Virus record (IMG/VR): IMGVR_UViG_3300020472_000063
Coordinates: 1-40,135 of that record
Source: a virus
Length of the DNA: 40,135 bases
Direction: 5' to 3' (one strand)
The position numbers were made by a program, and so were the translations under genes. Positions within the stretch are counted from its first letter, which is position 1; each line of letters opens with the position of its first letter. The notes beneath the pieces were generated by a model, which was given only the letters and a program-made list of their open reading frames with translations, had not been told where the DNA came from and did not search any database. Shown here piece by piece: positions 16,393 to 22,516 of the stretch.

Positions 16393-17010
16393 TCATTTAC
16401 TGTCTCCCGCTGTATCCACAACATCCATCTGTTGTGAAAGCATTTGTGTCAACTTACCCATGCCTTCTGACATACCTAGGTTCTGGGCCTTACAGTTTAT
16501 AGTGTAGCGACTAGAGAAGTCAGTTTCACGGGTCTGTGAGCTACTTGTGGTCACACTTCCATTATGTGTGCTGCTATGTGAACCCCCTACATCAAACCCA
16601 ATTCCCCAAACCTTGCCACTTGCTGAAGCGTGTCCCTCTGTAGTAGATGAATCTGACTTAGTGCTGTCAGTGGATGAGGTATCGCTTGTGTGGGAGGATA
16701 TCTCCATATCAAACGTAATATCCAAATCAGTGATCCCAACATTAGGAATCTGCACAAGGCTTAACAGAGGTGTTTTAATTGTCTGCTTTACGGGTACAAG
16801 GGTATCATTATCCCCTTTTGTCATCCGTTCAATTTCCACCTCTAAACATTTCGTTTTTCCGTTCTCGTCAAAGCCGATTTCCTGCACAAATTGCAAGGTC
16901 GATTTCGCCAATGCTGTACCCCCATCAGAAGCCGCTAAAATTGGGCTAAGGATAAGATCACCTATGGGCAAATTGCCATAGTCTGCCAGTTGATTTGAGT
17001 CTGCTGCCAT
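16393..17010 (-). CDS. DUF2589 family protein (long paralogue)
   Basis: This encodes 205 residues. The N-terminal stretch LPIGDLILSPILAASDGGTA followed by LAKSTLQFVQEIGF and then a beta-rich half is typical of the DUF2589 family. Residues 105-160 are a Ser/Thr/Gly-rich insert (HTSDTSSTDSTKSDSSTTEG). A conserved core PLLSLVQIPNVGITDLDITF aligns with the shorter gene just upstream (PLVTLVQHNPLKIDELEIDL), showing tandem paralogues. The molecular function of the family is not known to me. Location between putative small and large terminases is unusual; both DUF2589 genes may form a virion or packaging accessory complex (inference). Confidence 0.7.
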   Translation of the reverse strand: MAADSNQLADYGNLPIGDLILSPILAASDGGTALAKSTLQFVQEIGFDENGKTKCLEVEIERMTKGDNDTLVPVKQTIKTPLLSLVQIPNVGITDLDITFDMEISSHTSDTSSTDSTKSDSSTTEGHASASGKVWGIGFDVGGSHSSTHNGSVTTSSSQTRETDFSSRYTINCKAQNLGMSEGMGKLTQMLSQQMDVVDTAGDSK

Positions 17011-17017
17011 TTTATTT

Positions 17018-17410
17018 CTATATCGTTGGTATTAATTTAACTAGGTTGTCACCTACCCGAGCCAAGCCTTCTGCTTGATCCGTAGAGGTAAATTTTATCT
17101 TCATATTAGCCATCTGCTTTCCCTGCCTTAGCTTTCCAAGGCATCCCAGAGCCTTCTCCCCCGTGTGATCCAGATTAAGCTCCAGATCAATCTCTAGCTC
17201 ATCAATTTTAAGAGGGTTATGCTGCACCAGTGTCACCAGTGGAGCCTCCACATTCTTATCATTGAGCTTTAAGGTTATGCTCTTAGGACTACCATCCTTC
17301 TCAAAGTAAGTTGAAACGAATCGTTGTGCCTGCTGCTCCTCCACTGCTCGCTGTGCTTGGGAAGCTGCTGAGTAAATGGAATTAAATATGTTCTGTAAAT
17401 CGCCTGCCAT
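17018..17410 (-). CDS. DUF2589-like protein (short paralogue)
   Basis: This encodes 130 residues beginning AGDLQNIFNSIYSAASQAQR. The first 30 residues are helical; then a Lys-rich strand (KSITLKLNDKNVEAPLVTLV) and a beta-rich core with EIDLELNLDHTG lead to a basic end (KIKFTSTDQAEGLARVGDN). Segment APLVTLVQ....I.ELEIDL matches the longer paralogue. It lacks the Ser/Thr-rich insert. Only 7 bases separate the two genes, so they are co-expressed and may hetero-oligomerise. Confidence 0.6.
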   Translation of the reverse strand: MAGDLQNIFNSIYSAASQAQRAVEEQQAQRFVSTYFEKDGSPKSITLKLNDKNVEAPLVTLVQHNPLKIDELEIDLELNLDHTGEKALGCLGKLRQGKQMANMKIKFTSTDQAEGLARVGDNLVKLIPTI

Positions 17411-17481
17411 AGTATGTCTTTTTATGTAAAAAAATTTAGAGACTCTGTTCCGTCTTGGTTTGGCGAGAAAACCAATTCAAG

Positions 17482-17496
17482 CCCCCCCCCTCCCCC
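17482..17496 (-). repeat. G-rich tract (15 bases)
   Basis: Minus strand reads five G, one A, then nine G within a 138-base AT-rich gap between the putative small terminase and DUF2589 genes. It stands out from the base composition of the genome. It could form a G-quadruplex only with slippage inside the long runs, or be a hypervariable homopolymer. No promoter of clear quality was found in the rest of the gap (17411-17548). Confidence 0.8.
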
Positions 17497-17548
17497 TCTA
17501 TTCCCTTTATTTTGATGTATTTTATTCTTCGCACAATAAACGTTATAT

Positions 17549-18025
17549 TTATTTGCTATCTGTTGGGGGCTCCTCGCTTGGAACATCGATTACATCCCCT
17601 GCCCTGCTTGCTTTCTTCATTTCATTGAGTTTACTAGCTAAATCAGAGTGGTTTAGCCCCTTATGGTGAACAACATGAGTTACATTCTCGTTGTCCAGCA
17701 TAGCCTTCTTATCAGCAGCTATAGCAATGCTGACGGGTACTTGGCCGATAGATAACTTATCAGCCTCAGTAATCAGACGGTCAGAAAGTAGGTCTATTGC
17801 CTCTCCTAGCTTGCTGGAGACTCTTTTCTTCCACTTGCCTAGTTCCTCTGCATTCTCATAGCAAATGCGGCTTATAGTGTTAGGTGAAGCTCCTGTGACG
17901 CTGGTGATCTCGTTATAAGATTTGCCTTGCTTTCTCATGGAGAGAATAAGCTCGTATTTCTCGGGGTCATACTTTTTATAGCTTGACCTATCGTAATCAG
18001 TGCCTTTCTTCGAGCTCCTTGGCAT
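17549..18025 (-). CDS. HTH protein, putative terminase small subunit
   Basis: This encodes 158 residues. A basic N-terminal tail is followed by a homeodomain-like helix-turn-helix (EKYELILSMRKQGKSYNEIT then SVTGASPNTISRICYE). A helical oligomerisation region follows (SSKLGEAIDLLSDRLITEAD) and a conserved-looking IGQVPVSIAIAADKKAMLD segment. This architecture of DNA-binding head plus helical ring-forming body is common in small terminases and in related phage HTH proteins. It lies upstream of terminase large in the same direction, separated by DUF2589 and other small genes. A transcription regulator is the main alternative. Confidence 0.6.
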   Translation of the reverse strand: MPRSSKKGTDYDRSSYKKYDPEKYELILSMRKQGKSYNEITSVTGASPNTISRICYENAEELGKWKKRVSSKLGEAIDLLSDRLITEADKLSIGQVPVSIAIAADKKAMLDNENVTHVVHHKGLNHSDLASKLNEMKKASRAGDVIDVPSEEPPTDSK

Positions 18026-18084
18026 TTGTGGGTGTTATAGCGTCTTATACCTGATTTACCACTTAAATTAATTCACAGAGTTAT

Positions 18085-18480
18085 TCACACCCGTCTATAA
18101 GTCTTGGATAGCTTGTGTAGATCGCTGTAAATCCTGCGAGCGGCTAGGTTGTGTATATCTGTGCCACTTGCGAAGCCGTGAAGCCCGATTGCAGCACATT
18201 TAATCTCACTCAGGTATACTTTCTTCAATCTAGCCTCTGCGAGTATCTCACGCCCATATGCGAGCCAGTAATGAATACTGCCTGTTTTTGGGGGATCATA
18301 ATATGCTTTGAAGTGTAGCTCTGTCTTCTTGCCCCAAGTGCCAGCAGGGTTAACAGTGAGCCCTAAAGCCTTGGCAGCTTGCTTCTTTGCATCCTCGTGT
18401 ACCTTGAGACTCTGGGCTTCCTCTCTGTTCTCTCGTAAGGCATCACTCAGTTCATTTGATTGTTCGTTTGGACTCTCCAT
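18085..18480 (-). CDS. Protein of unknown function
   Basis: This encodes 131 residues. The N-terminal 40 are Glu/Gln/Lys-rich and helical (ELSDALRENREEAQSLKVHE). The rest has aromatic-rich strands (AYYDPPKTGSIHYWLAYGRE) and a helical end (NLAARRIYSDLHKLSKTYRR). No family recognised. It follows a terminator-like hairpin (18498-18522) and precedes the putative small terminase by 59 bases. The gap at 18026-18084 contains a TTATTCACA sequence that matches the relaxed DnaA box. Confidence 0.5.
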   Translation of the reverse strand: MESPNEQSNELSDALRENREEAQSLKVHEDAKKQAAKALGLTVNPAGTWGKKTELHFKAYYDPPKTGSIHYWLAYGREILAEARLKKVYLSEIKCAAIGLHGFASGTDIHNLAARRIYSDLHKLSKTYRRV

Positions 18481-18497
18481 ATACTTTGAGGGGAAAA

Positions 18498-18522
18498 AGC
18501 CCTTAGAATGAATCCTTGGGCT
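18498..18522 (-). terminator. Intrinsic terminator-like hairpin after RlpA-like gene
   Basis: Minus strand: AGCCC, a 15-base loop, GGGCT, then a run of five T. The stem is short but GC-rich and is followed directly by the T run. It lies in the 54-base gap downstream of the RlpA-like gene and probably reduces read-through into the packaging region. Confidence 0.55.
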
Positions 18523-18534
18523 ATTATGATGTAT

Positions 18535-18936
18535 TTACCTTAAAACGGTATATTTAACCTTTATAAGACCAGCATCTAGATCAGCTAACTTAGCAAAAGC
18601 AGCTTTGCTTAGGTCTAGAGTCCTTGTGTATTCCCCTGTTTTTTTATCCTTAGCAAATGGGCCTCTGTCCCGCACATAGCAGATGATATAACGATCTTTA
18701 GTTATGCTGACTTTCAGCTTTGTACCGAAGGGTAATGTTCGATGTGCCACAATTGTAGGGTCACGCTCGTCATACACTGTTCGGCTGTCGGCACACATAT
18801 TACCTCTGTAGGCTTTTCCATACCAACTAGCTGTTACAGTTGGTTGCTCTGCATAGGGTCTGGTTACAATTACACCAAACACCAATGCACTTAGGGCTAT
18901 AGTTATTAACGTATTTTTTATGTTCGTTTGTTTCAT
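18535..18936 (-). CDS. RlpA-like double-psi beta-barrel protein, candidate endolysin
   Basis: This encodes 133 residues. A membrane or signal segment (residues 8-28, ITIALSALVFGVIVTRPYAE) is followed by an RlpA-type domain with ASWYGKAYRGNMCADSR, VAHRTLPFGTKLKV, VRDRGPFAKD and TRTLDLSKAAFAKLADL. RlpA domains cleave peptidoglycan as lytic transglycosylases in several bacteria. The DRGPF and LDLS motifs and the preceding His and Asp are retained. The N-terminus could be cleaved or act as a signal-anchor-release segment, exporting it through Sec. No other cell-wall hydrolase is recognised in the genome, so this is the best endolysin candidate, although it lies about 11 kb from the holin/spanin cassette. 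A TTGACA box lies upstream. Confidence 0.75.
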   Translation of the reverse strand: MKQTNIKNTLITIALSALVFGVIVTRPYAEQPTVTASWYGKAYRGNMCADSRTVYDERDPTIVAHRTLPFGTKLKVSITKDRYIICYVRDRGPFAKDKKTGEYTRTLDLSKAAFAKLADLDAGLIKVKYTVLR

Positions 18937-18948
18937 TATGTTTATTTA

Positions 18949-18980
18949 GTTTCTATGTTTCTATGTTTCTGTGTTTCTAT
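18949..18980 (-). repeat. Four tandem 8-bp units (ATAGAAAC)
   Basis: Minus-strand unit ATAGAAAC is repeated four times without gaps; one copy has ACAGAAAC. It fills the 50-base gap between the helicase loader and the RlpA-like gene. The array could be an iteron, a slippage-prone spacer inside a promoter, or both. Confidence 0.9.
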
Positions 18981-18985
18981 GTCAA
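18958..18985 (-). promoter_or_regulatory. Possible sigma70 promoter for RlpA-like gene
   Basis: A perfect -35 (TTGACA, 18985-18980) is followed after 16 bases by TAGAAA (4 of 6 with the consensus -10). The whole spacer and -10 lie in the 8-bp repeat array, so changes in copy number would change promoter spacing only if in the first unit. The start site would be about 15 bases before ATG 18936. Confidence 0.4.
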
Positions 18986-18986
18986 C

Positions 18987-19616
18987 TTATCTCATTGCAT
19001 AGCTAACACAATCAATCTCCACCACTTCATTATCTCCTCGAATCATCCTGTCAGCAATCCTCACATCAATATCAGAAATATCATTCATGGATAGGTTAGA
19101 TGTTAACACAGTCCACTTACCTAATCTCTGATCTAGCATTGAGGCTAACTGTCTCTGACTAAACTCGGTTGCATACTCTGCACCCAAATCATCAAGCACA
19201 AGAAAATCAGCATCAGCACAGCTTTGAAAAATACCAAAAGCTCCTGATCTCATCTCGTTACACATTTTGGAATAGCTCTTAAACAATCCATGCTTAACCA
19301 TTGTGATTCCACCACGCTCAAAGTATTGGCCCTTGCCTTCCCAACCTTTCCAAATACCTTTGGCGAGATGTGTCTTGCCAGTACCTGAGTTTCCAATCAT
19401 TGATAACCAACGTGGCTCTGTTTTCTTGTAGATCAAGTCCCTAGCAAATCCAGCAGATGCCCTTAGAGGCTTCATCAGCTTTGTGTCTTTGCATGGTTGG
19501 AAGTTGTTAAAAAACTTCGCCCAACTCTTCAGTTGCTCGTTGCTTAATGGCTCCTGAGTAGTCTGCTCTGGCTTTGATGTTATATTCCGAATTGTTTGTT
19601 TTATTGTTTTTTGCAT
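18987..19616 (-). CDS. DnaC/IstB-type AAA+ helicase loader
   Basis: This encodes 209 residues. Walker A is GNSGTGKT at 75-82, Walker B FLVLDDLG at 138-145, sensor TVLTSNLS at 169-176, and the arginine-finger region DVRIADRMIRG at 184-194. The protein matches the length and order of DnaC/DnaI-like loaders, which open and place the host replicative hexameric helicase on DNA. The start at 19616 lies 110 bases inside the initiator gene, and the upstream leader (AATAAGAACA) has no strong SD. Partner of the initiator encoded just before it. No phage helicase is seen, so the host helicase is the likely client. Confidence 0.88.
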   Translation of the reverse strand: MQKTIKQTIRNITSKPEQTTQEPLSNEQLKSWAKFFNNFQPCKDTKLMKPLRASAGFARDLIYKKTEPRWLSMIGNSGTGKTHLAKGIWKGWEGKGQYFERGGITMVKHGLFKSYSKMCNEMRSGAFGIFQSCADADFLVLDDLGAEYATEFSQRQLASMLDQRLGKWTVLTSNLSMNDISDIDVRIADRMIRGDNEVVEIDCVSYAMR

Positions 19617-20346
19617 TGTTCTTATTGTTTAAAAATACTCCCTGCCAACCATTGGCCATTGATGCCTCTATCGCTTCAATTACTAGAGCCGCATTCTCTG
19701 AAGATAACTTAGCCATCAAGATATCCATACCTCTTTGAGTTAGTCTCTTGCCGCTCTCTTTTCTGTACTGAATAAATTCTCGAATGGATTTGAAAAACTC
19801 AGTGTTATGTAACTGATCTGTTAATGTATAAGTTATATATTTATTATTATTATAATAGTAAGTATAGGTCGTTTTTTCGTCGCTTGATAATATGCTGGGA
19901 ATAAGTCCAGACTTAGCTTTAGGTTTTCCTTTAGTTTTAGTTTGTTTTGTATTTACAGCCTTGATTGATTTATCCACAGGTAGTTCGCATTTTGTTCCTA
20001 AGTTGTTCTTAAAATATCCACGCTCTATAACCCACTTACTCGCAAGCTCTTCACAGGATATTCTTGTTTCCTTCGCAAGCTCTTCAGTAGCACACCAATC
20101 ATCTAAAGCCTTAACTCCATGCATAATTGATCCGTGATCTCTGTGGCATAATCTGCCTACCTCGCTAAATGATAACTTCAGATTATTCCTCAACACATGA
20201 TAGACACAGAACCTTGCACACACATAATCCCTTGTTCTGCGTTTTTTATAAATGTCGGTTTCTGAAAAGCCAAATAGATTAGCTATAAGCTCAATCAATT
20301 CACTGACTTTATCCCTGTTTCTATTTACTATAAATTTCATTTGCAT
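19507..20346 (-). CDS. Replication initiator with DnaA domain IV-like head
   Basis: This encodes 279 residues. Residues 40-80 (YVCARFCVYHVLRNNLKLSF, SEVGRLCHRDHGSIMHGVKA) closely match the DnaA domain IV signature used to bind DnaA boxes. A Tyr/Asn-rich linker (TYTYYYNNNKYITYTLTD) leads to a C-terminal region (FFKSIREFIQYRKESGKRLT, then LMAKLSSENAALVIEAIEAS and NGWQGVFLNN) of the kind found at the ends of phage O/DnaD-like initiators. It has no AAA+ domain, so it is not a full DnaA. The gene contains a perfect DnaA box and an AT-rich tract. ATG at 20346 has a CAATAAAAA leader; ATG at 20340 is also possible. Confidence 0.8.
   Translation of the reverse strand: MQMKFIVNRNRDKVSELIELIANLFGFSETDIYKKRRTRDYVCARFCVYHVLRNNLKLSFSEVGRLCHRDHGSIMHGVKALDDWCATEELAKETRISCEELASKWVIERGYFKNNLGTKCELPVDKSIKAVNTKQTKTKGKPKAKSGLIPSILSSDEKTTYTYYYNNNKYITYTLTDQLHNTEFFKSIREFIQYRKESGKRLTQRGMDILMAKLSSENAALVIEAIEASMANGWQGVFLNNKNNAKNNKTNNSEYNIKARADYSGAIKQRATEELGEVF
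19819..19867. other. AT-rich tract, candidate DNA unwinding element
   Basis: Nearly pure A/T sequence, including ttatatatttattattatta, inside the initiator gene. It encodes the low-complexity Tyr/Asn linker. It lies about 100 bases from the DnaA box at 19970-19978, a usual spacing for an origin with the unwinding element beside binding sites, as in lambda O. Confidence 0.5.
19970..19978 (+). promoter_or_regulatory. Perfect DnaA box
   Basis: TTATCCACA, the strict DnaA-box consensus, lies in the coding sequence of the initiator. Either host DnaA or the phage protein with its domain IV-like head could bind it. Only one strict copy was noticed nearby; iterated weaker sites may exist. Confidence 0.6.
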
Positions 20347-20552
20347 TTTTTATTGCCATCAAGAAACTGTTTAATTGTTAAGCCAGACGCATTAAAGTTA
20401 TAGAGCATTTGACGTTCGGCAGATGTCTCAGCAGGCCAACGTCTGCTTAATATGTTTTCTCTGATCTTCCTACTAAGATGTAGGTTTGTATTATGAACCT
20501 CCCAATCCATTGACGGGGGTTCTCCTGCTTGGGGTGCTGTGTTATATTTCAT
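20337..20552 (-). CDS. Small basic protein upstream of initiator, unknown
   Basis: This encodes 71 residues and is not recognised. N-terminal part is Pro/Asn-rich (APQAGEPPSMDWEVHNTN), the rest is helical and basic (SRKIRENILSRRWPAETSAE, GLTIKQFLDGNKKCK). Leader CAATAAAAA before ATG 20552 is shared with the initiator and two early genes. It overlaps the resolvase by 4 bases and the initiator by 10, so it belongs to the replication operon. Confidence 0.5.
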   Translation of the reverse strand: MKYNTAPQAGEPPSMDWEVHNTNLHLSRKIRENILSRRWPAETSAERQMLYNFNASGLTIKQFLDGNKKCK

Positions 20553-20989
20553 TTTTTATTGATTCCGTAGTGCAGTATTAAAGCTGCATCACAAGTTTTT
20601 AAAGTTAGTTTAAGGTTAGGGAACATCTTCTCGGCAACTCGTTTGAGTTCACGCTTGTGCTCCGTTCTACATTCCTGCTTAGGTAATCCTAGAGGCTTCT
20701 GCCACTCTTGTGGTCTAATGAGATGAACCTCGGAATCCAAGCCATGCAGGGCTCCAAGAATGACTCCGAAGTTCACCCCAAAATTAAACATCCGACTAGC
20801 TGGATGTGCTTTACCGATATAGCCAGATACTTTCTCCACATATGCTACATGAGGATTCAAGTAGACAAATAACTCGGCAATATCTTTATTAGTTCTAGGC
20901 ATGGAAATAGAGGTGTAAGAGTTGTCTGTATTCAAGGCAACAATTCCTCCATTAACACCAACATCAACTCCTACAGCTTTAGTTACCAT
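20549..20989 (-). CDS. RuvC-like Holliday junction resolvase
   Basis: This encodes 146 residues of RNase H fold type. GVDVGVNGGIVAL provides the first acidic residue (D9), VAYVEKV the second (E52) and LKTCDAALILHYG the last (D134). Middle part PHVAYVEKVSG and QEWQKPLGLP motifs agree with phage RuvC-like resolvases. It would resolve branched DNA during replication or before packaging. It overlaps the exonuclease stop by 7 bases. Confidence 0.82.
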   Translation of the reverse strand: MVTKAVGVDVGVNGGIVALNTDNSYTSISMPRTNKDIAELFVYLNPHVAYVEKVSGYIGKAHPASRMFNFGVNFGVILGALHGLDSEVHLIRPQEWQKPLGLPKQECRTEHKRELKRVAEKMFPNLKLTLKTCDAALILHYGINKK

Positions 20990-21663
20990 CCTATTTTATC
21001 CCATACGGCTTTAGTGAGCCTCACATCGTTCTCAAGATATTCTAATGCAGCATCCCTATCGTTCAGCCACTTCTCATAGAAATCAGCACCACTGCCAGAC
21101 TTCTCACCAACGCCAACAAACTTAGCAAGTCTGTCTAGGCTAATGCGTTTCTGATATTCTCCTAATGCAAATACGTCCATAGTATCAACCAAATTGTTCT
21201 GCCATTTAATAGGCTTATAAAATTCGGCTGGAAAACCTACACCATGTTTCATGGATCGCCTAACAATAAATGGCCAATCAAATGAATTACTATTGTGACC
21301 GATCCAAGTTGCAGAGCTCATGTCTCTATAGTACGCCCAAAACTCTGTGAGCAATTCACTCTCTGAAGAGTTGCTAAAAACAAACACCTCATCTTCGTCA
21401 GTTAATGCATAACCGATTGCAATCACTCTTCCAGTTTCAGCGTGGAGAGGAGCGTCTTGAATATATTTAAGCTGCTGCTTATCTATGTTCTTCTTAATTG
21501 CCTCCTCGGTCTTGTAGGTTGATGGGGCTTTAAACTTTGGCATCAACTCACGAATCTTGCCAAGAGGCTCTGGGCCTGTCTCGATATCGAAACAAACCCG
21601 AGCCGTACTTGGTGTAGACTTACCCAAAACCCATTCCCTTTTATTATCAGAATGGGACTTCAT
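20983..21663 (-). CDS. DEDDy 3'-5' exonuclease
   Basis: This encodes 226 residues. ExoI motif FDIETG (D26, E28), ExoII motif WIGHNSNSFDWPF (D129) and ExoIII motif YLENDVRLT (Y209, D213) give the full DEDDy set. The best match is the PolB-related stand-alone exonuclease group. No polymerase is encoded, so it probably works in recombination, repair or degradation of DNA. It starts 17 bases inside the SSB-like gene and shares the operon with resolvase. Confidence 0.85.
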   Translation of the reverse strand: MKSHSDNKREWVLGKSTPSTARVCFDIETGPEPLGKIRELMPKFKAPSTYKTEEAIKKNIDKQQLKYIQDAPLHAETGRVIAIGYALTDEDEVFVFSNSSESELLTEFWAYYRDMSSATWIGHNSNSFDWPFIVRRSMKHGVGFPAEFYKPIKWQNNLVDTMDVFALGEYQKRISLDRLAKFVGVGEKSGSGADFYEKWLNDRDAALEYLENDVRLTKAVWDKIGW

Positions 21664-22294
21664 CGTCGGTATCCTCTTTAGTTACTTCCTTAGCAGTATC
21701 CTTTACAATCTTCTTAGCCTCACGCTCTGCCTTAGCCTCTGCACGTTTCTTTTCACGCTCGGCTATTGCTTCAGGTGGGCCAGATGTGAATGCTGAATAT
21801 TCTGGAGCCTCATAACCTTCACGCTCTATCACTCGAACGTATTGGCCTGATGGTTTTACCTCCAATTTAGAAGACTTGCATTTTTCAACGAATGTCCATT
21901 CAACCTCTTCGCCATTTGATCCTGTGAAGGGCTCACCATCCTCAACAACTATAGTTGCAGACCGTCCAATTAGAGTTGAAAGATCAAACTTACCTGATCC
22001 TAACTCCTCATCTCCAATCCAACTTTTAAGAATGTTTTTGTAGATGTAACTCCTTGGTGAGATGACCGCATTCTTAGCTTTGGTTTTTGTCAACATAGCT
22101 TTTACTTCACCCGTCTCCTCGTTCTCTACGAAGACTTCAAAGTAAAATTTAATTTCACCCTTCCATCCAAAAGAACCTTTCTTCCAGCCCATGTCTTCTA
22201 TGTCAACGCACACAGCTTGATAGATGTCTGCTTGTACTGGTATATACTCCCTCTTCTCAAACGAAGAGCCATTAGTGTTTACTGATAATTTCAT
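21647..22294 (-). CDS. Single-stranded DNA-binding-like protein
   Basis: This encodes 215 residues. The first 130 are strand-rich (YQAVCVDIEDMGWKKGSFGW, IKFYFEVFVENEETGEVKAM), compatible with an OB-like fold. A charged helix (EREKKRAEAKAEREAKKIVK) leads to an acidic tail ending DTDDEVPF. The acidic tip finishing in PF copies the C-terminal peptide of bacterial SSB, through which replication and repair proteins are recruited. It sits upstream of exonuclease, resolvase and initiator. Identification rests on tail and context; the core would need a structure comparison. Confidence 0.65.
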   Translation of the reverse strand: MKLSVNTNGSSFEKREYIPVQADIYQAVCVDIEDMGWKKGSFGWKGEIKFYFEVFVENEETGEVKAMLTKTKAKNAVISPRSYIYKNILKSWIGDEELGSGKFDLSTLIGRSATIVVEDGEPFTGSNGEEVEWTFVEKCKSSKLEVKPSGQYVRVIEREGYEAPEYSAFTSGPPEAIAEREKKRAEAKAEREAKKIVKDTAKEVTKEDTDDEVPF

Positions 22295-22333
22295 TCTGTT
22301 ATTTTCTGCCCAGCGAATGTTCTGTCCAAATTG

Positions 22334-22377
22334 GCTACCATGATTCGCCGGACTTTGTCTGCATGGTAGCTTTTTTT
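22334..22377 (+). terminator. Perfect hairpin with T7 run on the plus strand
   Basis: GCTACCATG (22334-22342) and CATGGTAGC (22362-22370) are exact inverted repeats with a 19-base loop, followed by seven T on the plus strand. This is a good intrinsic terminator for plus-strand RNA, yet all genes are on the minus strand. On the minus strand it forms the leader of the SSB-like gene with a poly-A before it. It may block antisense transcripts or serve as a structured leader or protein-binding site. Confidence 0.7.
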
Positions 22378-22516
22378 ACACTTCCTTAATTGAAACAATT
22401 GCTCGCTCCAATATCTCTGTTACTGTTGTTTTTCTTTTCTTAGCAACCCGTCTTAATTTTTTTATATGCTCCTTCGTGAAACGGTACGAGCACAGTATTT
22501 TAGCTTTCTTCGTCAT
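22376..22516 (-). CDS. Small ribbon-helix-helix DNA-binding protein
   Basis: This 46-residue protein starts MTKKAKILCSYRFTKEHIKK and continues LRRVAKKRKTTVTEILERA with an ILERAI second helix. The pattern of one short basic strand (ILCSYRF), a helix with spaced Leu/Val, and a second helix after TTVTE is that of CopG/Arc-type repressors. Such dimers insert paired strands into the DNA major groove and bind repeated sites cooperatively. The gene begins 17 bases inside the preceding one and ends at the hairpin 22334-22377. It is a candidate regulator for the three early promoters with TACATAC repeats. Confidence 0.7.
   Translation of the reverse strand: MTKKAKILCSYRFTKEHIKKLRRVAKKRKTTVTEILERAIVSIKEV

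Noticed and set aside
18081-18089. Second DnaA-box-like TTATTCACA
   Set aside because: It matches only the relaxed consensus, lies alone 1.9 kb from the AT-rich tract, and one such match is expected by chance in an AT-rich genome.
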